From: Rhodocyclaceae bacterium
GTDB taxonomy: Bacteria > Pseudomonadota > Gammaproteobacteria > Burkholderiales > Rhodocyclaceae
Assembly: GCA_020445765.1 (NCBI GenBank)
Contig: JAGRFY010000017.1
Location: 1 to 62,778, forward strand
DNA length: 62,778 nucleotides
Direction: 5' to 3'
In this document: in pieces, positions 26,838-37,262 of the stretch
Position numbering within the stretch: the stretch's first letter is position 1
Layout of the letters: each line of letters starts with the position of its first letter
The notes under the pieces: model-generated
Databases searched by the model: none
What the model saw: the letters and a program-made list of their open reading frames with translations, nothing else
Told to the model about the DNA's origin: nothing
Made by a program: the position numbers and the translations under genes

Positions 26838-28927
26838 ACGACACCCTCGACCTGCGCCAGCTGCTTGCGCCGGAAAACCTGCGCCAGTTGGCGGCACCGA
26901 TGCTGATCATCATGGTGCTGTCGATGATGGTGCTGCCGCTGCCGGTGTTCCTGCTCGACCTCTTCTTCACCTTCAACATCGCGATGTCGGTGATGGTGAT
27001 GCTGGTGGCGATGTATACCCGCAAGCCGCTCGACTTCTCGGTGTTCCCGACCGTGCTGCTGGTGACCACCCTGCTGCGCCTGTCGCTGAACGTCGCCTCG
27101 ACGCGTGTCGTGCTGCTGGAAGGCCACACCGGCCCGGATGCCGCCGGCAAGGTGATCCAGGCGTTCGGACATTTCCTGGTCGGCGGCAACACGGCGGTCG
27201 GCATCGTCGTCTTCGTGATCCTGACGGTGATCAACTTCGTGGTCATCACCAAGGGTGCCGGTCGCATCGCCGAGGTCGGCGCACGGTTCACGCTGGACGC
27301 GATGCCGGGCAAGCAGATGGCGATCGATGCGGACCTCAACGCCGGCCTGATCGACGACAAGGAGGCCAAGCGGCGGCGCGCGGAAATCGCTTCGGAATCG
27401 GATTTCTACGGTGCCATGGACGGTGCCTCGAAATTCGTCCGGGGCGATGCGGTGGCCGGCATCCTGATCCTGATCATCAACGTCATCGGCGGCCTCGTCG
27501 TCGGCGTCGCCCAGCACGGGATGGACGTCGGCGAGGCCGGACAGCGCTACACCCTGCTGACCATCGGCGACGGCCTGGTCGCGCAGATCCCGGCCCTGAT
27601 CATCTCGGTGGCAGCCGGTCTGGTGGTATCACGGGTCGGCGACGAAGGTGACATCGGCGGCCAGGTCGCCGGGCAGGTGTTCAACAATCCGCAGGTGATC
27701 ATGCTGACCGCCGCCATCATCGGCATCCTCGGCCTGATTCCCGGCATGCCCAACCTGGTGTTCCTGCTGCTGGCAAGCGGCCTGGGGACGCTGGCCTGGT
27801 GGAAGCGCCGGCAACTGCGCACGACGCCGGTGCCGAGTGCCGCCGAGCGCGCTGCCGAGACCACCGCCGAGGTGCCGCCGGAGATGCAGGAGGCGAGCTG
27901 GAACGACGTCCAGCCGGTCGACGTGCTCGGGCTCGAAGTGGGCTATCGGCTGATCCCGATGGTGGACAAGGCCCAGGACGGCGAGCTGCTCAAGCGAATC
28001 CGCGGCCTGCGCAAGAAGTTCGCCCAGGAGGTCGGCTTCCTGGCCTCGCCGGTGCACATCCGGGACAATCTCGAACTCAAGCCGAACGCCTACAGGATCA
28101 CCCTGAAAGGGGTCGAAATCGGTGCCGGCGAGGCCTTCCCCGGCCAGTTCCTGGCGATCAACCCCGGTCGCGTCGCCGGTCCCCTCGGGGGGCGCGAGAC
28201 GCGCGATCCGGCCTTTGGCCTGCAGGCCTTCTGGATCGACCCGAACCAGCGCGAACAAGCCCATGCCCTGGGCTACACGGTGGTCGACGCCAGTACCGTG
28301 GTGGCCACCCACCTCAACCAGCTGGTGCTCGACCACGCGGCCGAACTGCTCGGTCGTCAGGAAACCCAGGCCCTGCTCGACCATATCGGACGCGATCAAC
28401 CGAAGATGGTCGAGGAACTGGTGCCGAAGCAGCTGCCGCTCGGCACCTTGCAGCGGGTATTGCAGAACCTGCTGGAAGAGGGCATCAACATCCGCGACAT
28501 GCGTACCGTGATCGAAGTGCTGGCCGACAATGCCGGCCGTGTCACCGATGCCAGCGAGCTCACCGCGCTGGTGCGCACCGGCCTCGGTCGCTCGATCATG
28601 CAGAGCCTGTTCCCGGGGCAGGCCGAGGTCCAGGTGATGGCCCTCGATCCGCAGCTCGAGCGAATCCTGCTGCAGGCGGTCAGCGGTGGCAGCGACGGCA
28701 GCGCGATCGAGCCGGGGCTGGCGGACGGCCTGCTCAGGAAGACCGCTGAGCTGGCACAGCGTCAGGAGGACATGGGCCTGCCGCCGGTGCTGCTGGTCCC
28801 GGCCCAGCTGCGCATGCTGCTGTCGCGATTCCTGCGGCGGGCGGTGCCCAGCCTGAAGGTCGTGGCGAATTCGGAAGTGCCTGAGAACCGCACGATCCGG
28901 GTCACGGGGCTGGTCGGCGCGAACTGA
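26834..28927 (+). CDS. flhA: Flagellar export gate protein FlhA
   Basis: FlhA forms the nonameric export gate of the flagellar secretion apparatus and binds chaperone-substrate complexes. The 697-residue protein has about eight N-terminal membrane helices (residues 20-320), including the conserved loop RIAEVGARFTLDAMPGKQMAIDADLNAG (given here only as the FHIPEP-region core DAMPGKQMAIDADL), and then the cytoplasmic domain from about residue 345. Length and motifs are normal. It starts four bases inside flhB, so the two are translated together. No flhF, fleN or fliA follows; instead a convergent gene overlaps the last 26 bases. Confidence 0.97.
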   Translation: MNDTLDLRQLLAPENLRQLAAPMLIIMVLSMMVLPLPVFLLDLFFTFNIAMSVMVMLVAMYTRKPLDFSVFPTVLLVTTLLRLSLNVASTRVVLLEGHTGPDAAGKVIQAFGHFLVGGNTAVGIVVFVILTVINFVVITKGAGRIAEVGARFTLDAMPGKQMAIDADLNAGLIDDKEAKRRRAEIASESDFYGAMDGASKFVRGDAVAGILILIINVIGGLVVGVAQHGMDVGEAGQRYTLLTIGDGLVAQIPALIISVAAGLVVSRVGDEGDIGGQVAGQVFNNPQVIMLTAAIIGILGLIPGMPNLVFLLLASGLGTLAWWKRRQLRTTPVPSAAERAAETTAEVPPEMQEASWNDVQPVDVLGLEVGYRLIPMVDKAQDGELLKRIRGLRKKFAQEVGFLASPVHIRDNLELKPNAYRITLKGVEIGAGEAFPGQFLAINPGRVAGPLGGRETRDPAFGLQAFWIDPNQREQAHALGYTVVDASTVVATHLNQLVLDHAAELLGRQETQALLDHIGRDQPKMVEELVPKQLPLGTLQRVLQNLLEEGINIRDMRTVIEVLADNAGRVTDASELTALVRTGLGRSIMQSLFPGQAEVQVMALDPQLERILLQAVSGGSDGSAIEPGLADGLLRKTAELAQRQEDMGLPPVLLVPAQLRMLLSRFLRRAVPSLKVVANSEVPENRTIRVTGLVGAN

Positions 28928-29714
28928 ACGCGTCATCGACGTCTGCGTCGATGGCGCTGTCGCGGAAATCGAAGACCAGGGTCGGTGCGTCGCGGCCTTC
29001 GCCCGCTCGCAGGACGCGCGCGAGGTCGCCGTTGAGCCGCATCTCGACCCGATACGATGTCGGCATCGTGCGCGCCCAGTTCGGCAGTACCTGTGCCAGG
29101 TAGTCGTACTGGGCCTGCGGGTCGATGATCAGGCCGAGGGTCTCGAGCAGGCTCAGCTTGGGCCAGCTTTCGCCGCCCGGCCGGCCGTAGGTGACGACAC
29201 TCATGAAGCGGCCGAGCGCCTCGAAATGGGGGCTTGCTTCGTCGATTCCCTTGCCGTTGGAGTAGACCGCATCCATGAAGATCGTCAGCATCCGATCGTG
29301 CGGCGGGCGCCGCGACCACTGCAGCAGGATTTCGTGCCAGGTTGTCGACAGACACAATTCGAGATGGCCGCCGACCGACAGGATGCGTCGATCGGGCACC
29401 GCGAAGGCCAGTTCCCCGCCCTCGGAATGCACCCGGTAATCGGCTGCGCAGTCGTCGGTGAAGTAGCTCTCGGGCGGTCCGTCGTCCTGCAGCTGGACGA
29501 CCGGCAGGCCCGCGGCGCGGGCATGGGCGATGGCGGCGTCGATACCTGGCTTGGTGACCAGCCGCGGGTCGTGAACCCTGCTTGCGTGAGTCACGATCAA
29601 TGCCTCGGGCGCCTGCAGCCTGACGCCGGACGGCGATATCGGCTCGGCCGGCGGGCAGGCCGCGGCAGCCATGATCGGCAATAGAAGCAATGGCAGGACC
29701 GCCCATCCAGACAT
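28902..29714 (-). CDS. Exported protein of unknown function
   Basis: The ~270-residue protein starts with a signal sequence (MSGWAVLPLLLLPIMAAAAC). The cysteine at the end could be a lipobox (MAAAAC), so it may be a lipoprotein; a longer frame begins at 29768. The mature part has no motif I can name. It contains segments such as PPESYFTDDCAADYRVHSEG and HDRMLTIFMDAVYSNGKG, which suggests a globular alpha/beta protein. It lies between flhA (convergent, 26-base overlap) and glnS on the same strand. No function is proposed. Confidence 0.65.
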   Translation of the reverse strand: MSGWAVLPLLLLPIMAAAACPPAEPISPSGVRLQAPEALIVTHASRVHDPRLVTKPGIDAAIAHARAAGLPVVQLQDDGPPESYFTDDCAADYRVHSEGGELAFAVPDRRILSVGGHLELCLSTTWHEILLQWSRRPPHDRMLTIFMDAVYSNGKGIDEASPHFEALGRFMSVVTYGRPGGESWPKLSLLETLGLIIDPQAQYDYLAQVLPNWARTMPTSYRVEMRLNGDLARVLRAGEGRDAPTLVFDFRDSAIDADVDDAFSSRRPAP

Positions 29715-29809
29715 CGGCAATGCTCGCGGCACCGCGATTCGCGGTGCGCCGATTATGCCGGGGTGCACCGGTCGGCGCCATGGCCGATCGGTGGGTTCGC
29801 CGGATCCGA

Positions 29810-31585
29810 CTAGCGACTCAGTTTCGCCCAGGAATCCTTGAGCGTGACCGTCCGGTTGAAGACCGGGCGGCCCTCGTGCGAGTCGACCCGGTCGGCGACG
29901 AAGTAGCCATGGCGCTCGAACTGGAACCGATCCTCGGCCTTCGCATCGCGCAGCGACGGTTCGAGCTGTGCTTCGACGACGACGCGGGATTCCGAATTGA
30001 GGTCGTCGAGGAAGCTGCGTGTCGATTCCGGCGGATCACCTTCGCGGCGGGCGCCGGGTGCCGGTACCGCAAACAGCCGATCGAACAGCCGGACGTCGCA
30101 CGGATAGGCGTGGGCAGCCGATACCCAGTGCAGATTGCCCTTGACCTTGTAGTTGTCGGCCCCCGGCGTACCCGACTTGGAGTCGGGCAGGTACTCGCAA
30201 TGGACCGCGACGACATTGCCGTCGGCGTCCTTGTCGCAGCCGGTGCACTTGACGACGTAGCCATAGCGCAGGCGCGCCATGTTCCCGGGGTAGAGGCGGT
30301 GGTACTTCTTCGGCGGATCTTCCATGAAGTCCTCGCGCTCGATCCACAACTCGCGTCCCAGCGGCATCGGACGCTTGCCGAGTTCGGGCCGGAGCGGATG
30401 GTTCGGGGCGAGGCATTCCTCGGTCTGGTCGGCCGGAAAGTTGTCGATGATCAGCTTGAGAGGGTCGAGCACGGCGACCCGTCGCTCGGCGGCGTCGTTG
30501 AGCACGTCGCGCATGCATTCCTCGAGCACGGAATACTCAATCAACGAGTCTGCCTTGGATACGCCGATTCGATCCGCGAACAGGCGGAATCCTTCCGCGG
30601 GATATCCCCGCCGGCGCCCGCCGGCCAGGGTCGGCAGGCGGGGGTCGTCCCAGCCGCTGACATGCCCTTCGTCGACGAGCTGGATCAGCTTGCGCTTGGA
30701 CAGCACGACGTAGCTCAGATTCAGGCGTGAGAATTCGATCTGCTGCGGCGGCGGGCTCGGGAAGAAGCCGCCGGCATACAGCTGTTCCAGCAGCCAGTCG
30801 TAGAACGGGCGCTGGTCCTCGAATTCGAGCGTGCAGAACGAGTGGGTGATGTTCTCGAGGGCGTCTTCGATCGGGTGGGCGTAGGTGTACATCGGATAGA
30901 TGCACCAGTCGTCGCCGGTCCGGTGGTGGTGCGCGTGGCGGATGCGGTAGATCGCCGGGTCGCGCAGATTGATGTTGGGCGACGCCATGTCGATCCGTGC
31001 CCGCAGCACATGGCTGCCGTCGGGGAATTCGCCGGCACGCATCCGTCTGAAGATGTCGAGGTTCTCGTCGACGCTGCGATTTCGGTACGGGCTGTCCTTG
31101 CCAGGCTCGGTCAGGGTGCCGCGGTAGGCCCGCATTTCGTCGGCCGACAGCGAATCGACATAAGCCTTGCCGCTGCCGATCAGGTACTCGGCGAACTCGT
31201 ACATCCGCGCGAAATAGTCGGACGCGAAGAACTGATTGTCGCCCCAGTCGAATCCCAGCCACCTGACCGCGTCGATGATCGCGTCGACGTACTCCTGCTC
31301 TTCCTTGGTCGGGTTGGTGTCGTCGAAGCGAAGGTGGCAGGCCCCGCCGAACTCTTCGGCCAGACCGAAATTGAGGCAGATCGACTTGGCGTGGCCGAAG
31401 TGCAGATACCCGTTGGGTTCCGGCGGGAATCGAGTGCGCACCGGCTGGACGTCGGCGCGCGGCCGGTAGCGCCCGCTGTCGAGGTCGGCTTCGATCGCGG
31501 TACGCAGGAAATTCGAGGCTGCGGCGGGTTCTTTGGGCGAAAGGGTCACGATGCTCGCTTGCTCCGGCGGCTGCTGCTGAGCCAA
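29810..31585 (-). CDS. glnS: Glutaminyl-tRNA synthetase
   Basis: GlnS charges tRNA-Gln with glutamine. The 591-residue class I synthetase has the HIGH-type motif in TRFPPEPNGYLHFGHAKSI (about residues 50-68) and the KMSKS counterpart VVLSKRKL (near residue 290). DDTNPTKEEQEYVDAI and the C-terminal anticodon-binding beta-barrels follow. The N-terminal ~35 residues precede the core. I place the start at a TTG at 31585 because no in-frame ATG precedes the conserved region. Presence of glnS means this lineage uses direct charging, as is usual in beta- and gammaproteobacteria. Confidence 0.97.
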   Translation of the reverse strand: MAQQQPPEQASIVTLSPKEPAAASNFLRTAIEADLDSGRYRPRADVQPVRTRFPPEPNGYLHFGHAKSICLNFGLAEEFGGACHLRFDDTNPTKEEQEYVDAIIDAVRWLGFDWGDNQFFASDYFARMYEFAEYLIGSGKAYVDSLSADEMRAYRGTLTEPGKDSPYRNRSVDENLDIFRRMRAGEFPDGSHVLRARIDMASPNINLRDPAIYRIRHAHHHRTGDDWCIYPMYTYAHPIEDALENITHSFCTLEFEDQRPFYDWLLEQLYAGGFFPSPPPQQIEFSRLNLSYVVLSKRKLIQLVDEGHVSGWDDPRLPTLAGGRRRGYPAEGFRLFADRIGVSKADSLIEYSVLEECMRDVLNDAAERRVAVLDPLKLIIDNFPADQTEECLAPNHPLRPELGKRPMPLGRELWIEREDFMEDPPKKYHRLYPGNMARLRYGYVVKCTGCDKDADGNVVAVHCEYLPDSKSGTPGADNYKVKGNLHWVSAAHAYPCDVRLFDRLFAVPAPGARREGDPPESTRSFLDDLNSESRVVVEAQLEPSLRDAKAEDRFQFERHGYFVADRVDSHEGRPVFNRTVTLKDSWAKLSR

Positions 31586-31850
31586 AAGCGAAAATTCTAA
31601 CGCGTCAGTCGGTCGCCTGCGCCATCTGCGCGCGTCGCGTCGCTCGCAGTGCCTGCGGCGGTGCCCGATTTGCCTTCGTGTCTCTTCGTGACTCCAGTCG
31701 CGCGAAGGCGCTCTGCCGCCTCAAGAAGGACGCTGTCCTGCCGTTCATCACACGCTGGAACGGTCGCCCGGGACAGCGTTCCGGGGGCGGGCATCGACGG
31801 CACCCGGGCGGCGTGTCGCCGACCAAGACAAAAAGCAATACGGACACCTT

Positions 31851-33890
31851 ATGAATATGAGATCGCTCGCAAACCTGCTGTTGGCCTTGCTTGCCGGTCC
31901 GGCGCTGGCGGACGGAGATCTGACCAGCATGAGCCTCGAGGATCTGTCGCGCATGGAGGTCACGACGGTTTCGCGGAAGGTTCAGCGCCTGTCCGATACC
32001 TCGGCCGCAGTGTCCGTGGTCACAGCCGAGGACATTGCCCGTATGGGCGCACGCTCGATTCCCGAAGCGCTGCGACACGTGCCCGGCGTGCATGCCGCCC
32101 AGATTGCCCCCGGTCAGTGGGCCTTGAGCATTCGCGGCTTCAACGGCCGCTTCTCCAACAAGCTGCTGGTGCAGATCGACGGCCGGACGATCTACACGCC
32201 GTTCTTTGCCGGCGTCTTCTAGGAAGCCCAGCAGCTGATGATGGAAGACATCGAACGGATCGAGGTGGTTCGTGGTCCCGGCGCCTCGTTGTGGGGTGCC
32301 AACGCAGTCAATGGCGTCGTCAATATCGTGACGCGGCGCGCGTCGGCGACCGTCGGTACGCTGGCCTGGGTCGAGGCAGACGACGACGGCCGTCTGCAGG
32401 TGGGTGCCCGCCATGGCTTCGCCAACGATCGGGATGTATCTGCCCGTGTCTATGCACGATCGATCGGCCTCGGCGAGTTCGACGACCAGGGTGGAAACGG
32501 CCTGGGCAATGCCCAGCATGGCTGGCAGGCCGGCTTCCGGGCCGATCTCGGTCTCGGCGCCAACGCCGGCTGGAGTCTGCAGGGCGGCACCTACCGGCTG
32601 CGGGCCCCGGAACAGCTCGAATTCCCCGGTGTCGCGCTCGGGTTCGGCGTCGACGCCGCCCTCGGCTTCGAATACGAGGGCGGGCACCTGATGCTGACCG
32701 GCCGCTGGCCAACCGCTGCCGGCGAGGCGGAACTGCGTACCTATGTCGACCACCTCGAGGTCGGGGTCGCCGGGACCGCTGGCGGCGACATCGATACCGT
32801 CGACACTGACTTCCAGCACCGGCTCGATCCATTCGGCCGGCACGAAGTGATCTGGGGCCTCGGTGCCCGCTACACCGCGTTCGCGTTCGAAGCGGCCGCA
32901 CCGGTGCTGGCCTTCACGCGGGACGACGGACGCGAACACATCATCAGTGCGTTCGTCCAGGACGAGATCAGCCTGCAGCCGCGGCGCTGGAAGCTGACGT
33001 TGGGAACGCGCGTCGAGAACAATTCGCTGTCTGGCGGGACGGAGTGGCAGCCGAACATCCGGCTGCTATGGACGCCGAGCGATCGGGACAGCATCTGGGC
33101 GCATGTTTCCAGGGCCTCCCGTACGCCGTCGCTGGGCGAGCAATATGCGAAGATCGTCGCCGGTCTGGCGCCGCTGCCGCAGCAGCCACCGCAATGTGTG
33201 CAATTCCAGCTGACCTGTTCCAGCGTGATCATCTCGCGTACGGCGCTCGATCGCGATCTGGAGGCCGAGCATCTCACGGCCTTCGAACTGGGCTACAGGC
33301 GCCAGATCGGCGCCGGCAGCGTCGAGGCCGTGGCCTACCGGCATCAGTTCAAGGATCTGTTCGCCAACACGCTGGGCGCCACTGCGGTTCCCGGCTCGCT
33401 GCCGTTCCCGATCGTCGCCGATCAGTACATCGATCGTCGCAACGGCGGCAAGGCGCACGTGGTCGGTCTCGAGACCAGCTTCGAGATGCCGATCGACACG
33501 GCGATGCGGCTGTTCGGCGCCTACGCCATTCAAAATCTCGACGAGTCTGCCGGCGATCCCGCCCTGCAAACCACCAGCGCCTACGAGGCGGTGCTTCCGC
33601 ACCAGATGGCAAGCCTGCGTGCCTCGTTCGACATCGCAGAGTCCCACGAACTCGACCTGATGTGGCGCCATGTCGGGGCGCTCGGCGACTCGCGCTTCGG
33701 CACGACGATTCCGTCCTATCAGGCCAGCGACCTGAATTATCGCTGGCGCGTCACGCGCGAATTCGAACTGGCACTCTACATACAGAACCTGTTCGACCAG
33801 GGCCATGCGGAGTTCGCGCCCGATTTCTTCCCGGCGCCGCTCGGCTACGCGCCGCGGCGGGCATTCCTCAAGGGCATCGCGAGATTCTAG
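31851..33890 (+). pseudogene. TonB-dependent outer membrane receptor interrupted by an in-frame TAG
   Basis: Two open segments in the same frame (31851-32222 and 32223-33890) together encode a complete receptor of about 679 residues. They comprise a signal peptide (residues 1-21), a plug domain with LSIRGFNGRFSNKLLVQIDG and ERIEVVRGPGASLWGANAVN, and a long beta-barrel ending in phenylalanine (GIARF). A TAG at 32220-32222 interrupts the plug where family members commonly have Trp (GVFWEAQ-like), so a single TGG-to-TAG change explains it. The rest of the gene shows no other damage. TAG is used as an ordinary stop elsewhere here. The gene heads a cluster with a YfiR-like protein, a hybrid kinase and an EAL protein, so an intact version likely sensed or imported a signal for them. 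Confidence 0.85.
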
Positions 33891-33957
33891 GACATGGCTG
33901 CGCCGATGCTTGCGACCTTCCTGCCGGTTTGCAACCCGACCTGAGCGCCGAATCGCG

Positions 33958-34503
33958 ATGAAGCGCCGACTGGTCGCGTTCTTCTCGAGTCTGGTCCTCG
34001 CGCTGGCGACGGCTCAGCCGGCCCGTGCCGAATTGACCGAATACCAACTGAAGGCGGTATTCCTGCTCAATTTCGCCCGCTACGTCGAATGGCCCGTGGA
34101 CAAGTTGCCCGATGGGGCGGAGATCGAACTGTGCGTACTTGGCCGCGACCCCTTTGGCGGGGCGCTGGCCGCGATCGACGGCAAGCAGGCGCAGGGACAT
34201 GTCGTCCGCGTCAGGCTGCTGGCCTTGCCCGATCAGGGCGAAGCCTGTCATCTTGTGTTCCTTGCCGGATCCGAGGAGCGGCGAATGGGGGCCGCGCTGC
34301 GGGCACTGGGCGAACTCCCGGTGTTGACGGTCAGCGACATCGACGGATTTGCCGAGGCCGGCGGTGGAATTGGATTCGCGATGGTCGACGACCGGGTACG
34401 CTTCGATGTCAATGCCCGGGCGCTGGAAGAGTCCCGCCTGAAGGCGAGCGCACAGCTGATGAAGATTGCGCGCACGGTGATCGGGCTCGGAGGGGCACGG
34501 TGA
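33958..34503 (+). CDS. YfiR/DUF4154 family periplasmic protein
   Basis: The 181-residue protein has a signal peptide ([24 protein letters not shown]) and the DUF4154 signature: [18 protein letters not shown] near the start, CVLGRDPFG, and the C-terminal [25 protein letters not shown]. YfiR of Pseudomonas aeruginosa holds the membrane diguanylate cyclase YfiN in check from the periplasm. Here the next gene is a hybrid kinase whose periplasmic sensor belongs to the same CHASE8-like type as YfiN, so this protein probably controls that kinase. The stop overlaps the kinase start by one base (TGATG). The ATG at 33958 is chosen over the longer frame because it starts the signal peptide. Confidence 0.88.
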   Translation: MKRRLVAFFSSLVLALATAQPARAELTEYQLKAVFLLNFARYVEWPVDKLPDGAEIELCVLGRDPFGGALAAIDGKQAQGHVVRVRLLALPDQGEACHLVFLAGSEERRMGAALRALGELPVLTVSDIDGFAEAGGGIGFAMVDDRVRFDVNARALEESRLKASAQLMKIARTVIGLGGAR

Positions 34504-37262
34504 TGGTGGAATCGACGGGTATCGCATACAGGCTGAGGCGCATCCTGATCATCTGCCTCGGCATCGCGCTGGCATTGGCGACGATGATCATGCTCGGTGC
34601 CGAGATTCGCGAGGAAACGGCCCGCGTCGAGCACGAGGTCACGACGCTGGCGGAACTGGTGATCGAGAATGCAGCCGCATCGATCCGTTTCGAAGACAAG
34701 AACACCGCCAGTCAACTGCTGCAATCGCTGCGTCACCTCGACAACGTCGCGCGGGCGTCGCTGCTGCGGCCGAACCGCGAAGTCTTTGCCAGCTACCGCA
34801 CGGGAGCCGACCAGGATTCGATCGACCCGCCCGAATTCGCCCTGCCGGTCGATGGCTTGCCTCAGTGGCGTGGCCTCCAGGTCTATCTGGTACGTTCGAT
34901 CCGCGCCGACGGTGAATTGGTGGGCTATGTCGCCCTCGCGCTCGACCTGTCCGAGCGGGCGTGGGACATTGCGGCCAGGGCCCTGGTGTCGCTGGTCGCG
35001 GTGACCTTGGCGGCGGCCGTCGCGATCGCACTGCTGAAACGGTTGGTACAGTCGATCCTCGGACCGCTGCAGTCGCTCGCCGAGACGGTGCGCAAGATCG
35101 GCGCCACGCGTCGCTACGACATTCGCGTCCCCGGCGGCGGCCAGGGCGAAGTCGGCGAAGTGATCGCGGGCGTCAATGCCATGCTCGGCGAGATCGAGCA
35201 GCGTGACCGGGAACTGGAGCAACACCGTGATCGCCTCGAAGTGGAGGTCGCCGAGCGCACGGCCGAGCTGGTCCAGGCCAAGGATCAGGCCGAAAGCGCC
35301 AACCGCGCCAAGAGCCTGTTCCTGGCCAACATGAGCCACGAGATCCGAACGCCGCTCAACGGTATCCTCGGCATGACCGACCTGATGCGCGACACCCAGC
35401 TCGACAGCCGCCAGCAACGCCTCGTGAATATGCTTCAGGGATCGGGTGAGTCGCTGCTGAGCATCATTTCGGATATCCTCGACTTCTCGAAGATCGAAGC
35501 TGGCAAGCTCGACCTCGAGGCGGTCGAGTTCTCACCAGCCCGGGTGGTTGAAGACGTCGTCGCGCTGTTTGCCGATCAGGCCGAAGCCAAGAAGCTCGAG
35601 CTCGCCGCCGTGGTTTCGTCGAACGTACCCGAGCGCGTCAAGGGCGACCCGCACCGATTCCGACAGGTGGTCGGCAATCTGGTCTCCAATGCGGTCAAGT
35701 TCACAGCGTCCGGCGAGATCAGAATCGATCTCGAAGCGATCGCAGAAGCGGACCAACCGGGGCACTGTGCCTTGAGGGCCGCAATCTCGGACACCGGCAT
35801 CGGTGTGCCTGCCGACGCGCGCGGCGTTCTGTTCGAATCGTTTTCGCAGGCTGACAGTTCGATGGCCCGTCGATTCGGCGGTAGCGGGCTCGGTCTGGCC
35901 ATTGCACGCCAGCTTGCCCGCTGCATGGGGGGCGAGCTCGAATACCGGCCGGGAGACATATCCGGTTCGGTGTTCTCCGCCCGCTTCTCGTTCGAGACGG
36001 TCGCCGATGCGGACGCGCGGCCGGCTGCAAATCCCGGCATGCGTGTTGCCGTGCTGTCGTCGAGCGCACTGTTGCGCGAATCGATCTGTACGACGGGCAG
36101 GGGGTACGGATGGGAGATGCGAGAAGCGTCGCGACTGGGTGAACTGCTGGTCGGCGATGCCGCCAGCGCCTGCGATTGGATCGTGGTCGATCGATCCGTC
36201 GACGATGCAGACAACCTGGCTGCGATCTCGAGCCTGACCCGCGCCGGCCGCCGCGTCGCGGCACTGACGCGCATCAACGGTGCGATCGACGCGGAAGAGG
36301 CGAACCGCGCCGGGGCGCGCCTGGCCCTGCCCAAGCCGGTGATGCGACGTGACCTGCTGCGACTGGCGGACGAATCGGGTCAGTCGTCCGACACACCGCA
36401 GTCGCCGCTCGAGCGCTTCAATGTTCGCGTGCTGCTGGCTGAGGATCATCTCGTGAATCTCGAGATCGCCAGCGCGATCCTGCGTTCCCTCGGATGCCGA
36501 GTCACGGCCGCCGCCAACGGGCAGCAGGCGGTACATTTCGCATCGATGGAATCCTTCGATCTGATCCTGATGGATCTGCAGATGCCGATCATGGACGGCC
36601 TGACGGCGACCAGCATGATTCGCGAGGCGGAACGCAGCGGCGCGCGCAAGCGGGTACCGATCGTGGCGCTGACCGCAAACGCATTGAAGGACGACCGCGA
36701 CGCATGCATCGCTGCCGGCATGGACGATTATCTGACCAAGCCGGTCAGCCGGGATCGTATCGCGGCCGCGCTGAAGCGCCTGCTGCCCGAGGCGGCAACC
36801 GCCCAAGTGGCGAGCATTGAGCCCGAGCCACGCACCTTGTCGCCGAGCGAACGGATCGAGGCCCCGAGTGGTCGCGTGCCGGCCTTTTCGTGGGAGCCGC
36901 TGCTGACGCTGCCCGGCGTCAACGGCAATCGCGAGGCGCCGTTGCTGCCCAGGGTCACCAGCATGTTCATCGATGAAACCGGGCCGTCGCTGCGGATCGC
37001 GCGGCTGCGTGCCGACGCCGGTGACTGGGAGGAGGTCCGCAAGATCGCCCACAAGACCAAGTCTGCGGCGGCGTCGGTCGGTGCACTGCGGCTCTCGGCA
37101 CTGGCGACCGAATTGGACGCGATGGTCAAGGCCGGGCGCCAGGACGCGGCCGAGGGCCTGCCGATCCGGATGGAAGCGGCCTTTCGCGATTACCTCAGGG
37201 CCTTGCTGCGGGAAGGGCTGGTGGACGAGGCCAGCCTCGCCGACTGGAGGTTCGAGAAATGA
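34503..37262 (+). CDS. Hybrid histidine kinase with CHASE8-type sensor, receivers and HPt
   Basis: The 919-residue inner-membrane kinase has TM1 (14-33), a periplasmic CHASE8-like domain ([20 protein letters not shown]), TM2 (about 156-178), HAMP, a coiled coil, and HisKA with His279 in [15 protein letters not shown]. An ATPase domain ([17 protein letters not shown]) follows. Next come a degenerate receiver-like region (about 510-625), a true receiver with Asp691 ([13 protein letters not shown]) and TKPV lysine, and a C-terminal HPt with His850 ([12 protein letters not shown]). This is a full internal phosphorelay. A GTG at 34500 is an alternative start. The downstream REC-EAL gene overlaps by four bases and is a likely output. 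Confidence 0.93.
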   Translation: MVESTGIAYRLRRILIICLGIALALATMIMLGAEIREETARVEHEVTTLAELVIENAAASIRFEDKNTASQLLQSLRHLDNVARASLLRPNREVFASYRTGADQDSIDPPEFALPVDGLPQWRGLQVYLVRSIRADGELVGYVALALDLSERAWDIAARALVSLVAVTLAAAVAIALLKRLVQSILGPLQSLAETVRKIGATRRYDIRVPGGGQGEVGEVIAGVNAMLGEIEQRDRELEQHRDRLEVEVAERTAELVQAKDQAESANRAKSLFLANMSHEIRTPLNGILGMTDLMRDTQLDSRQQRLVNMLQGSGESLLSIISDILDFSKIEAGKLDLEAVEFSPARVVEDVVALFADQAEAKKLELAAVVSSNVPERVKGDPHRFRQVVGNLVSNAVKFTASGEIRIDLEAIAEADQPGHCALRAAISDTGIGVPADARGVLFESFSQADSSMARRFGGSGLGLAIARQLARCMGGELEYRPGDISGSVFSARFSFETVADADARPAANPGMRVAVLSSSALLRESICTTGRGYGWEMREASRLGELLVGDAASACDWIVVDRSVDDADNLAAISSLTRAGRRVAALTRINGAIDAEEANRAGARLALPKPVMRRDLLRLADESGQSSDTPQSPLERFNVRVLLAEDHLVNLEIASAILRSLGCRVTAAANGQQAVHFASMESFDLILMDLQMPIMDGLTATSMIREAERSGARKRVPIVALTANALKDDRDACIAAGMDDYLTKPVSRDRIAAALKRLLPEAATAQVASIEPEPRTLSPSERIEAPSGRVPAFSWEPLLTLPGVNGNREAPLLPRVTSMFIDETGPSLRIARLRADAGDWEEVRKIAHKTKSAAASVGALRLSALATELDAMVKAGRQDAAEGLPIRMEAAFRDYLRALLREGLVDEASLADWRFEK

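Noticed and set aside
31851-33890. Reassigned TAG codon (alternative genetic code)
   Set aside because: Other genes in the window, including the RND adaptor at 9516 and this receptor itself at 33890, end in TAG as a normal stop.
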